Below, in pieces: positions 8,551 through 18,200 of a stretch of DNA of 36,374 nucleotides. The notes beneath the pieces were generated by a model. The model was not told the DNA's origin. It did no database searches and worked only from the letters and a program-made list of their open reading frames with translations. Source of the DNA: Candidatus Woesearchaeota archaeon (GTDB taxonomy: Archaea > Nanobdellota > Nanobdellia > Woesearchaeales > GW2011-AR9); NCBI GenBank assembly GCA_018303285.1, contig JAGVYL010000008.1, positions 1 through 36,374 on the forward strand, given 5' to 3'. Made by a program: the position numbers and the translations under genes. Each line of letters opens with the position of its first letter. Position 1 is the first letter of the stretch.

Positions 8551-9182
8551 TTAAAAGAGTTTAAAAAGAAGTTTTTCCAAGTTTTTTACTGTATCAGCTT
8601 GGTAATCGCCGTGGTGTTCTCCCTTAGAAACCCAGTTAACGGTGATAGAAAGGATACCCAACTCTTTGCAACTGAGAATATCTTTATCTCCGTGGCCGAT
8701 GTAAAACTTCGGTTTGCCATGCTTTTCTATGAATTCCTGCAGCAGTTCTTTTTTGCTCGGCTGCTCGTTAACTGGGCTTGTATAAACATAATCAAACAAG
8801 TCTGAACAACCGACTTTTTGAAGTATGGGTTCTACGGCTGCTTCAGGGGCAGAAGTAATCAAGGCTAAAGAATATTGGCTTTTTATTTTTCTTAGATACT
8901 TGGCAAACTCCGAAACTAAATCGGCGGACTTGGTCTCAGCGATAGTAACCAAGGCATAAATTTGGCGGGCAAAGGTCGTACGTGCTTTCTTGTCGATATC
9001 ACCTAAATACCTTTCATTACTATATCAACCTGGGGAAAATAATCTTCGAGGCCGGCATAATTGTTAATTGATTGGTCGTTTAAAAGACTGGCTATCAGAG
9101 AAAACCATTTGTTATGAGCATTATCAAACGGCCGGGAATACATCAAAGCTCCATCAAGGTCAATGGCAAGGATTGGTTTCAT
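8551..9182 (-). pseudogene. HAD-family hydrolase with an apparent frameshift
   Basis: N-terminal frame from the ATG at 9182 (MKPILAIDLDGALMYSRPFDNAHNKW...) stops at MKGI*. The second frame continues ...RYLGDIDKKARTTFARQIYALVTIAETKSADLV...YIGHGDKDI to 8551. Confidence 0.75.
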
Positions 9183-9263
9183 GAACTATTATTTACTTAA
9201 TCCTATTTAATAATCTTTCTTTATAAACACCCGAAACTGATATCCCCTTTGGTGGAATAAGGT

Positions 9264-10007
9264 TTATGGTTTGGCTATCTTCCACAACAATTCGAAATAG
9301 TTGAGAAAACTGATGGTTGCTTGCGAACTGTCTAATAAAAACACGATTGGATCAATTTCCCAGATAATCACCGCGGTTTTATTGCCATAAATAATAGTGG
9401 TGGCTGGAAAAGTATATTTTTCTGGCAGAAATTTTAATTTCATTAGTTTTTGTGTAATTGTTGGTCTTTTTCCTTTTAACTTTCGGTTATAAATTATTTT
9501 ATACTTTATCTTTAATTCTACTCGCCTTCTCTGCCAATTCTCAAAATACCATTTAAACATATTTTTGAATTTTCCTTCGGCGCCAAAAGCGACAAAGTCC
9601 CGTTTTGTCTTGAGAATATCTTCAAGAATCTCTTTAATGCCTTTTTTTCCTACAAAGATTTCGGCTTTTTGTTTTTCTGAAGAAAGATTCTGCCGTTTAA
9701 TCAGTTCGGGAATAATCTTTTTAATAGTTTCTCTGTCATTTTTTATTTCCTCTTCTTGGGCATGAATGATTTCCAAGAGATTGTCGGGATGACCGGTTTG
9801 GAAATATTTTTTTTTATTTTTGATAATAGACGCTACCAAGCCTAAATCAATCAACTTATCAAGGATGTCATAAACATAACTTCTGTGCAAAGCCGTCTTC
9901 TTTGTGATACCGCTGACGGTCGCCGAACCTAATTCTAATAACGTGAGATAAATAGTTCTTTCATTTTTGGTTAACCCTAATTTTTCTAGGACTGTGATAT
10001 CTTGCAT
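9264..10007 (-). CDS. TrmB-family transcriptional regulator
   Basis: LEKLGLTKNERTIYLTLLELGSATVSGITKKTALHRSYVYDILDKLIDLGLV, typical TrmB N-terminal wHTH with coiled coil and effector region. Confidence 0.88.
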   Translation of the reverse strand: MQDITVLEKLGLTKNERTIYLTLLELGSATVSGITKKTALHRSYVYDILDKLIDLGLVASIIKNKKKYFQTGHPDNLLEIIHAQEEEIKNDRETIKKIIPELIKRQNLSSEKQKAEIFVGKKGIKEILEDILKTKRDFVAFGAEGKFKNMFKWYFENWQRRRVELKIKYKIIYNRKLKGKRPTITQKLMKLKFLPEKYTFPATTIIYGNKTAVIIWEIDPIVFLLDSSQATISFLNYFELLWKIAKP

Positions 10008-10124
10008 GGGTATAGTAAACTTAGATTCTTTATAAATGTTTATACTGTCGTAAGTAATACTGGCGGCAAAAATATAAAAACTAAGGCGGTTGTCACGATA
10101 GAAAAATAAACCAGAGGTAATAAA

Positions 10125-10481
10125 ATGGCAAATACTTTGATGAAGTGGGAATTTGAGGAATTAGACGAAGCTATGGGAATAATTCCCTTGGAAGAGAGGG
10201 TAATAAAGACAACCGACGGACAGATTAAATTAAAGATAGTCGCTACTCAGAAAAAAGATGGGGGTGTAAGGTACCAAGTGGGGGTTTATTATCCTACCTC
10301 GGTATTGCGTATGCCTGGTATTGACTGTCCATTGCCAAGAGAAGATATTTATGCATTGTATAATGCCATTTCGACTAATTCGAGGCTTAGTGAAACTGTT
10401 TTAATTGTTATGAATACCTGTGGGAAAGATGCGGGAGGTAGGTTAAAAGATTATCTTAAGTTTCTCGAGGTATTCATTTAA
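10125..10481 (+). CDS. Hypothetical protein
   Basis: 118-aa ORF preceded by an AGAGGT ribosome-binding-like site. Confidence 0.6.
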   Translation: MANTLMKWEFEELDEAMGIIPLEERVIKTTDGQIKLKIVATQKKDGGVRYQVGVYYPTSVLRMPGIDCPLPREDIYALYNAISTNSRLSETVLIVMNTCGKDAGGRLKDYLKFLEVFI

Positions 10482-11736
10482 TAATTTTTCCCCGCAAATC
10501 AATGGCCGAGCAGTCTACAATTTTTACGTTCATCTTTTGGCCCAATTCCGCTGTTTCGTGGAGAATAATCGGCCGATAATTATCATCACGGCCGACAAAG
10601 CCGTTCTTTATTTTCTCTTCGATGATCACTTCCTTGATGCGGCCGAGCTCTTTTTCATTTTCTTTTTTTCCCAACTCTCGAAATAGTTGGTGCAGTTTTC
10701 TGGATCGTTCTTTGACGAGCCGGCTGGTGAGCTGGTTTTTCATCTTTGCGGCAGGTGTTTTCTCTCTCGGCCAGAAGCGGGAGATGTTTAAGACTAAAGG
10801 CTTAAGCCAGCTAATAAAGTTTAATGAGTCTTGAAATTGTTCCTCTGTTTCCCCAGGAAAGCCGCAGATAATATCTGTAGAGATAGTGATGTTAGGAATT
10901 TCTTTGCGGAAAGCTGAGATGATAGTTTTGAATTCTTTAGCGGAGTAATCTCTTTTCATAGCGGTTAATATAAAATCATTACCCGATTGGATTGGCAGAT
11001 GGAGAAACTGAAAAACTTTTTTGTGTTTGTATGATCGAATTAATTTTGTTAAGATTTTGAGAACATGGTTTGGATTGGCCATGCCGATGCGAATTTTAAA
11101 ATCGCCAGGAAGGTCGGTTAATATTTTTAATAATTCGGCGAGATTTGTTTTAATATCAAAACCGTAACAGCCGCAGTCCTGAGAAGTGAGCCAGAGCTCG
11201 TTTGCTCCTTCGTTTAGATATTGTTCTGCTAGATAAAGGATATCTTTCGGCTGGTAAGACTGAAGATTGCCTCTGGCTGCTTTAGTCTTGCAGAACGTGC
11301 AGCTGCCGAGACAGCCGCGAGAGATGGGAATGATGCCAATATTCTTGTTTTTCCTGATGCGAGGAAGAGTTAAATCCGGATTGCCATGAATGGTTAAAAT
11401 CTGAATGAGATTTCCTTTCAATGTTTCTTGGACAACTTCAACTATTTGATGAAGATTTCTCGTACCGATTAGTGAATATTCTTTTAATTTGTCTTTATCT
11501 GTCTGAGGAATGCAGCCGGCAATGACCAGTTTTTTATGTTTCCATTTTGCTATCTCTTTGAATAAAGAATTTTCTGTCGGGCCTTTGACAGTGCAAGAGT
11601 TGAGAATAATCAAATCGGCATTGTCGGGTGTTGGGGCTAGAATAAATCCTACTTCGGTTAATACGCCGGTCATCTGTTCTGAATCAGATTGGTTCAAGGA
11701 GCAGCCAAAAGTGCGAATAAATATCTTTTCTTTCAT
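10474..11736 (-). CDS. tRNA-t6A37 methylthiotransferase (archaeal e-MtaB/CDKAL1-type radical SAM)
   Basis: RTFGCSLNQSDSEQM, radical SAM motif PISRGCLGSCTFCKTKAARG, IGTRNLHQIVE, GFPGETEEQF. Confidence 0.9.
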   Translation of the reverse strand: MKEKIFIRTFGCSLNQSDSEQMTGVLTEVGFILAPTPDNADLIILNSCTVKGPTENSLFKEIAKWKHKKLVIAGCIPQTDKDKLKEYSLIGTRNLHQIVEVVQETLKGNLIQILTIHGNPDLTLPRIRKNKNIGIIPISRGCLGSCTFCKTKAARGNLQSYQPKDILYLAEQYLNEGANELWLTSQDCGCYGFDIKTNLAELLKILTDLPGDFKIRIGMANPNHVLKILTKLIRSYKHKKVFQFLHLPIQSGNDFILTAMKRDYSAKEFKTIISAFRKEIPNITISTDIICGFPGETEEQFQDSLNFISWLKPLVLNISRFWPREKTPAAKMKNQLTSRLVKERSRKLHQLFRELGKKENEKELGRIKEVIIEEKIKNGFVGRDDNYRPIILHETAELGQKMNVKIVDCSAIDLRGKIIK

Positions 11737-11791
11737 AAACCATTAAAAAGAGCCAATATTTTTAAAATAACCCGGAAAATTAGATAATTAC

Positions 11792-11877
11792 GCGCTGGTG
11801 ATCTAGTGGCTATGATAGGGCCTTGCCATGCATTATGCAAAGAGGCTCTCACCCGGGTTCGAATCCCGGCCGGCGCA
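11792..11877 (+). tRNA. tRNA-Gly(GCC) with intron at 37/38
   Basis: Acceptor GCGCTGG/CCGGCGC, T-arm CCGGG-TTCGAAT-CCCGG, anticodon stem GGGCC/GGCTC with loop TTGCCA|A. Confidence 0.92.
11829..11842 (+). other. 14-nt BHB intron in tRNA-Gly at 37/38
   Basis: TGCATTATGCAAAG. Central helix TTGC/GCAA, bulges CA|T and AG|A, outer helix is the anticodon stem. Confidence 0.88.
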
Positions 11878-11923
11878 TCAGTGGCGGACGGTTCCAGAAC
11901 GAAGAGTAAGCGGAGTGATGATA

Positions 11924-11936
11924 CCGGCCGGCGCAT
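11924..11936 (+). repeat. 13-bp partial duplication of the tRNA-Gly 3' end
   Basis: CCGGCCGGCGCAT repeats the tRNA 3' end at 11866-11878, followed by a T-tract. Confidence 0.6.
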
Positions 11937-11957
11937 TTTTTAAGTTTTTCTTACAAA

Positions 11958-11998
11958 AAACTTCGTGGTTGAAAGCCTCTTGCTTTAGCACGAAGTTT
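11958..11998. repeat. Perfect 10-bp inverted repeat with inner stem
   Basis: AAACTTCGTG...CACGAAGTTT, with AAAGC/GCTTT inside. Confidence 0.75.
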
Positions 11999-12006
11999 GT
12001 TGTTCC

Positions 12007-12063
12007 AAAAATGCGAACGTTAAAGCCCCGCACTTTAGTGCGGGGATAGTTCGCATTTTTTTT
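12007..12063 (+). terminator. Two-tier stem-loop ending in a T-run; terminator-like or structured RNA
   Basis: AAAATGCGAAC ... CCCCGCAC-TTTA-GTGCGGGG ... GTTCGCATTTT then T-tract. Confidence 0.6.
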
Positions 12064-12464
12064 ACAAAGTTTTTTAAAGTATATTGATTTCTAATATCAA
12101 ATGGCAAGACAAAGTGGTTTAGTTCACTGTTAGAGATTCTCTTTTTAATACTTGCCAGACTGATGTTTTTTTCGCTAGAGTTGATAGTGCAACACAGGTT
12201 AAGCCTAATTTTGCCAATAAGTTTTTTAATAGGCCGGCCTTTTTTCCGGTTATATTCCAGTTTATTCGTATGGCGGCTGTAGTTTACTGGCTAGAATCCT
12301 CTCTAGCCGCCCTTTATTCTTTTTTGTTTGTTCATTGTCATCACTAAAAACTTCAGAGAGTTATCTGAAGCACTTATCTCAACAAAAATAATTATAAGCC
12401 GTACGGGCTTTAAACGTGGAGGAAAAGAAAATGGAAAGTGAACGAAATTTAAGTAGAACTGAAT

Positions 12465-13244
12465 TTGGGGCTAAGGCACAAGCAAGTGCTGATTGTATTC
12501 ACGTGCAACGAAACCAGGTTTAAAAAGATTGGAATTTTAGGCGGTATGGGCCCGGAAGCAACGGCAGAGTTATACCTGCAGGTTATTAAGCTTTTTCAGA
12601 AGAAATTTGCCGCTAAGTACGATTCGGATTATCCTGAGATAACCATCTATAATCTCCCCTTACTAGATGTGGTAGAACAACTGGGGGGGGAAGTAAAAAC
12701 CAGAGACATGTTAGTCAATGGAGTGAAGAAATTAGCGGAAGCGGGTGTTGATTTCATTGCAATTCCGTGCAATACCGTAGAATATTGTCTCCCAGAGATG
12801 AGAAAAGTAGTTTCGATTCCGATTATTAGTATCCTCGAAGAAGTAGATAAACTTGTAAGAAGAAATGGTTTTATTAGATTAGGGGTATTAAGTACTAAAA
12901 TGACCATTGCCAAAGGATTGTATGGTCGAGCTTTAAAAAAAGTAGTTTTGATAACCCCCACCCCAGTCCAACAGGATAGAATAACAAAGATAATCCTTAA
13001 CGTTATGTCTGGTAAAAAGGATTATTTAGACAGAGCTTTCTTAAGAAAGATAATCAAAAGATTGAAGGATAAGGGAGCTGAAAAAGTTATTCTTGGGTGT
13101 ACAGAGTTACCTTTGATTATTCAAAGAAATGCGGATACGATTGATACTATTGAAATCCTTGCCCAGGCTATAGTGGAAAAATCTATAAAAGTACAAGAAA
13201 ACTTTAATAAAGGGAGTAATATCTCTTTACAGAGAGGAATCTAA
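12465..13244 (+). CDS. Aspartate/glutamate racemase family
   Basis: KKIGILGGMGPEATAELY, IPCNTVEYCLPEM, GAEKVILGCTELPLI. Start codon uncertain (see finding). Confidence 0.85.
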   Translation: MGLRHKQVLIVFTCNETRFKKIGILGGMGPEATAELYLQVIKLFQKKFAAKYDSDYPEITIYNLPLLDVVEQLGGEVKTRDMLVNGVKKLAEAGVDFIAIPCNTVEYCLPEMRKVVSIPIISILEEVDKLVRRNGFIRLGVLSTKMTIAKGLYGRALKKVVLITPTPVQQDRITKIILNVMSGKKDYLDRAFLRKIIKRLKDKGAEKVILGCTELPLIIQRNADTIDTIEILAQAIVEKSIKVQENFNKGSNISLQRGI

Positions 13245-13245
13245 A

Positions 13246-14520
13246 ATGGAATTACAAACTGCGCGAGGAGTAAGAGATTTTCCACCAGAAGAGAAAATTG
13301 CAAGAGAAGAGGTAGTTAATAAATTAAAACAAATGTTTGAGATTTATGGGTTTTCTCCCATGGAAACTCCTATCTTAGAACGGATAGAAACCCTTTCAGC
13401 GAAGTATGCAGGTGGTGCGGAGATTCTAAAAGAGACTTTTAAATTAAAAGACCAAGGCGGGAGAGATTTAGGTTTACGTTATGATCCCACAGTCCCATTA
13501 GCTCGTTTTATCGGTATGAATCCCAACTTAAAGATGCCTTTTAAAAGATATGAGCTTGGTCCTGTTTTTAGAGATGGTCCAATCAAACTTGGTCGTTACC
13601 GCCAATTTTGGCAGTGTGATGTCGATACTATAGGAGTAACGTCTATGCTAGCTGAAGCAGAAGTCTTAAGCCTAGCCGCCAGATTTTTTGAGTCGTTGGG
13701 ATTATCCGCTACAATTAAGATAAACAATCGTCAATTACTCAATGGTCTCATCGAAGAAGCAAAAGTTACAGACAAAGCCGATGATGCTATTCTTAGTTTG
13801 GATAAATTAGAGAAGATAGGTGAAAAAGGAGTTTCTGAAGAATTAAAGCAAAAAGGTTTTTTAGAAAAAGAGGTAAAGTCTCTTTTGGAATTGATCCGGG
13901 TTAAAGAATTAAAAAAATTGAAAAATCTTAAAAATTCTTTGATAGAGCGGGGGATTAAAGAATTGGAAGAATTATTTTCTTATCTGAATTTATGGAACGT
14001 ACCTTATTCGTTTGAACCGTCATTAGCCCGAGGTCTTTCTTATTATACTGGAACAGTTTACGAAGTTTTTGTTAAAGAATTGCCTTCTGCTGTGGCGGCA
14101 GGCGGCCGTTATGATACGATGATTGGCAATTTTCTTGGTAGTGATAAAAAATATCCAGCCGTAGGCATCTCTTTTGGGTTAGACACGATTCTTGATGTTT
14201 TGAAATTACGAAACAAGGGCGAAAAAAAGAAAAGATCAGTGACTGAGATTTTTGTTCTGCCCATTGGCACCTTGACCAAGAGTATGATTTTAGCTAATGA
14301 GTTAAGGGAGGGAAGAATAAATACAGAGATAGATTTGCTTTCTCGTGGTATCAGCAAGAATATGGATTACGCAAATACTCAAGGTATTCCCTATGTTCTC
14401 TTTGTCGGCGAAGATGAACTCAAAAAGAAAAAGTTCAAGCTCAAAGATATGGCCACAGGAAAAGAAGAGTTTTTAAGTATCAAGGAAGTAATCAGTAAAT
14501 TACGGCCGAAAACTGAATGA
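13246..14520 (+). CDS. hisS: Histidyl-tRNA synthetase
   Basis: ARGVRDFPPEE, LRYDPTVPLARF, ELGPVFRDGPIKLGRYRQFWQCDVDTIG, GLSYYTGTVYEV. Confidence 0.95.
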   Translation: MELQTARGVRDFPPEEKIAREEVVNKLKQMFEIYGFSPMETPILERIETLSAKYAGGAEILKETFKLKDQGGRDLGLRYDPTVPLARFIGMNPNLKMPFKRYELGPVFRDGPIKLGRYRQFWQCDVDTIGVTSMLAEAEVLSLAARFFESLGLSATIKINNRQLLNGLIEEAKVTDKADDAILSLDKLEKIGEKGVSEELKQKGFLEKEVKSLLELIRVKELKKLKNLKNSLIERGIKELEELFSYLNLWNVPYSFEPSLARGLSYYTGTVYEVFVKELPSAVAAGGRYDTMIGNFLGSDKKYPAVGISFGLDTILDVLKLRNKGEKKKRSVTEIFVLPIGTLTKSMILANELREGRINTEIDLLSRGISKNMDYANTQGIPYVLFVGEDELKKKKFKLKDMATGKEEFLSIKEVISKLRPKTE

Positions 14521-14553
14521 AACTCGAGGATACGGCTAAAAACAGAGGGATGT

Positions 14554-15249
14554 ATGGTAGATAAACTAACGAGAAGCGGGAAGGTAATAGTATATCTATT
14601 GCTCTTCTTATTTCTTACTACTTTTGCTTCTGCGGCTACTATTTATGGTACAGTTTATGATTTAGAACTAAGCAAGCTTAAGGCCATTGTGGAGATTAAT
14701 ACCCAGCCCCAGCAAAAGATGCTTTCAGTTGACGGAGTTTATACTTTTAATGTGCCGCTGGGGAATTATATTATTAAATCTTATGTTGGAGAGTTAGTGG
14801 CTGAGGAGAATGTCTCTATTGTTAATGAAGGAGATTATATCTTAGATTTATTTCTTTTTCCGGAAACTGATGAATCGGATCCTTTAAACGATGCGGATTT
14901 TAACTTTTTTGGAGAGAACAATGGGAAGAGTTTAGCCTGGTTGTGGACTCTTACTGGAGTGTTTGTCTTAGCTGTAGCAGGAGTGTTGGTCTATCTCTTT
15001 TTGGGCAAAAGAAAGAAAGAGCCGGTTCATGCTGAGCTAAAAGAAGAGTTAAAAGTTGAAGATCCTCTGTTGAAACAGGTGCTGGAGGAGATCAGAAAAG
15101 AGAACGGCCGTATCACCCAAAAAGATCTGCGCAGGAAGTTTCCCATGTCGGAGGCCAAGATTAGCCTGGTTTTAACTGAGTTGGAGCATAAAGGCCAAAT
15201 CGAGAAAGTAAAGAAAGGTAGGGGCAATGTGATTTTATTGAAGAAATAA
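14554..15249 (+). CDS. Membrane-anchored protein with extracytoplasmic beta domain and C-terminal winged helix
   Basis: 231-aa ORF. Signal peptide, IYGTVYDLELSKLKAIVEINTQPQQKM, TM LWTLTGVFVLAVAGVLVYLFL, C-terminal wHTH LLKQVLEEIRKENGRITQKDLRRKFPMSEAKISLVLTELEHKGQIEKV. Confidence 0.8.
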   Translation: MVDKLTRSGKVIVYLLLFLFLTTFASAATIYGTVYDLELSKLKAIVEINTQPQQKMLSVDGVYTFNVPLGNYIIKSYVGELVAEENVSIVNEGDYILDLFLFPETDESDPLNDADFNFFGENNGKSLAWLWTLTGVFVLAVAGVLVYLFLGKRKKEPVHAELKEELKVEDPLLKQVLEEIRKENGRITQKDLRRKFPMSEAKISLVLTELEHKGQIEKVKKGRGNVILLKK

Positions 15250-15279
15250 CTTTTTAAATAACCGCTCTTTCTTGGTTCT

Positions 15280-18200
15280 ATGCGCTTTAATGAGTTCAAG
15301 CCACTGGAAATTGAGCCTCAAGTTTTAAAGTACTGGCAAGAGGCTCAGATTTTAGAGAAACTGCGGAAGAGGAATCAGAAAGGAGAAAAGTTTTACTTTT
15401 TGCAGGGGCCGCCTTACACTTCCGGTCGCATCCATCTCGGCCAGGCTTGGAACAATTCTCTCAAAGATATGGTTCTTCGTTATAAGCGGATGAATGGCTT
15501 TAAGGTCTGGGATAGAGCCGGTTATGACATGCACGGCCTGCCTACCGAGCGAAAAGTGATGGAAAAGTTTTCTCTTAAGACCAAAGAAGATATTCAAACA
15601 TTTGGCTTCCAGCGTTTTGCAGAAGAATGCCTGAAGTTTTCTACAGAGATGGCCGGCCATATGAACAAAGACCTGATGCGTTTAGGAGTAACTTTAGATT
15701 TCACTGATCCTTATATGCCAGTAACTAATGAGTTTATGGAAGGAGAATGGTATCTTATTAAAAAAGCAGATGAAGAAGGCCGATTATATCTTGGAGAACG
15801 AAGCTTGCAATGGTGTGCCACTTGCGAAACCGCGTTGGCTAAGCACGAATGTGAATATAAAACTTTGAATGAAGATTCTATCTTCCTTAAATTTCCAGTT
15901 AAAGGAAAAAAGAACGAATATTTGATCATATGGACAACTACTCCTTGGACTATTGTCTTTAATATGGCCATTATGGTTAATCCAGAAGTGGAATATATTC
16001 GAGCTAAAGTAGGAGATGAAAAATGGATTGTAGCCAAAGCTTTGGCGGGAGTGTTTATCCGAGGAGTGGCTGAAAAAGATTTTGAAATCCTTGAAGAATT
16101 CAAAGGAGATAAGCTTAAGGGAATGGAATATCATCATCCTTGGGAGAAGGAAATTTCTCAGTTCAAAGAATTCAAGAAAAAAAATCCTAATACTCACACA
16201 ATAGTGTTAAGTGAAGAGTATGTCAGTGCTGATTCTGGTTCAGGACTGGTCCATTGCGCGCCTGGCTGCGGCCCAGAAGATTACGAAGTAGGTCATCTTA
16301 ATCATATTCCTCCATTTAATACTTTGGATGAGAAAGGGACTTTTCCGGAGAATATGGGCAAGTTTGCCGGCTTGCGGGCTAAGAAAGATGATACAAGATT
16401 TATCGAGTTCCTTAAGGAGAGCGGAGCATTGATCGCGGTTACTAAAGTAAAACATGAATACGCTCATTGTCAGCGTTGTCATCAGCCAGTTGTTTTCAAA
16501 GTAACTCCCCAATGGTTCTTCAAAGTGGAAGATTTGCGGGAAAAAATGGCCCGAGCCAATGAAAAAATAGTTTGGCACCCTGGTGCAGCAAAAAATGCTT
16601 TTGCCTCTTGGCTGGAAAATTTACGGGACAATAGCATCACTAAACAAAGATTTTGGGGTACTCCAGTACCTATCTGGCAATGTGACGAATGCAAGGGCAA
16701 AAATGTTATCGGTTCTATCAAAGAGCTGGAAAAGCTGGCGGGAAAATTGCCGGAAAATCTTCACAAGCCGTGGATTGATGAAGTAGTCATTCCCTGCGAG
16801 TGTGGAGGAAAGCAGAAAAGGATTCCTGACGTTCTCGATGTCTGGATTGATGCAGGCACCACTTCTTGGACTTGTTTGTATTATCCGCAGCGAAAAGATC
16901 TGCTTAAAGAATGGTTTCCGGTTGATTTCATTCTTGAGGGTAAAGACCAAATTCGCGGCTGGTTTAACATGCTGATGGTGGCTTCCTTCTTAGCTTTAGG
17001 CAAACCTTCCTTCAAATCAGTGTATATGCACGGCTTTGTCACAGATGTGGAAGGAGTAAAGATGTCTAAAAGTTTAGGAAATATTGTTTCTCCTTACGAA
17101 GTAATTGATAAACATGGGGTAGATACTTTAAGATATTACCTTTGTCAAAATCGTGCAGGCGATGATTTAAATTTTAGCTGGGATGAAATTACCAACAAAG
17201 AGAGGTATCTAAACATTTTATGGAATGTTCAGAAATTGCTGTTTTCTTTGACTAGAGAGAATAAATTTAATCCGTTTGAAGCAAAGAAAGGATTAGAAGA
17301 AGATTTTGGTTTTGAAGAGAGGTATATCATCTCCCGTTTACACAGGACTGTTGCCCGGGTGACAGAATTGATGGAGACATATCATCTTGATGAAGCAATT
17401 AAACCAATAGAAGATTTATTTTTAGAGTTGAGTCGGAACTATGTGCAGTTAGTGCGGGAAAAAAGTGTTTCCGGAGATAAGAAAGAAAAAGAATTATGTA
17501 TGCTGGCTATTGGCCGAGTGTTGTTTGATTGTTTGCGTTTGATGGCTCCGTTGACTCCTTTTGTTGCAGAAGCGATATTCCTTAATCTTAAAGAAGAATA
17601 TAATCTGAAAGAAGAGAGCATTCATCATTGGACGTGGCCGAAGCCGATGAAGAAGTATATCGACGATGAAGTGGAAGGAGAAGTAGTTCTGGCCATGTCG
17701 TTGATTCAGGCGGCCATGAACGGCCGGGAAAAGATGAACCGCGGATTAAGATGGCCGATTGCTGAAGCAGTAGTTTCTTCTCAGGATGAGAAAGAACTGA
17801 AACGATTAGAGAAGCTGGAAGAGATGCTCAAGAGCCAGTTGAATATCAAGAAGATCACTTTTCAAAAAGAATTGCCTTCTTTTGTCAAACGAAAAGTGCG
17901 AGCCAACTATGAACATATCAAAAGCGATTTTGGAGAGTTATCTCCCAGAGTAATTGCTCGGCTGTCTATCGAAAGTCCAGAGACTATACTGGGGCATATT
18001 AATAAAGAAAATGGTTATGATCTGTTGTTGGATGGACAGAAAGCACGGATAACTTATCAACATTTGGTGATTGATAGGGAAGTGCCAGTTACCCATACTG
18101 AAGGAGTGTTCCGAGAAGGTTTTGTGTATTTAGTTAAAGAAACTGACGATGAACTGGAGGCAGAAGGATTTGCCAGAGAACTGACTAGAGCTACTCAGCA

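Noticed and set aside
12115-12160. Possible short coding ORF MARQSGLVHC
   Set aside because: Ten codons, no ribosome-binding site and no conservation evidence.
12510-12523. Canonical -1 slippery heptamer at GTTTAAA
   Set aside because: The reading-frame phase is wrong for XXXYYYZ and the shift needed is +1; only an uORF/indel/recoding question is kept.
15352-17621. Many minus-strand ORFs opposite ileS
   Set aside because: Antisense to a well-supported IleRS gene; shadow ORFs.
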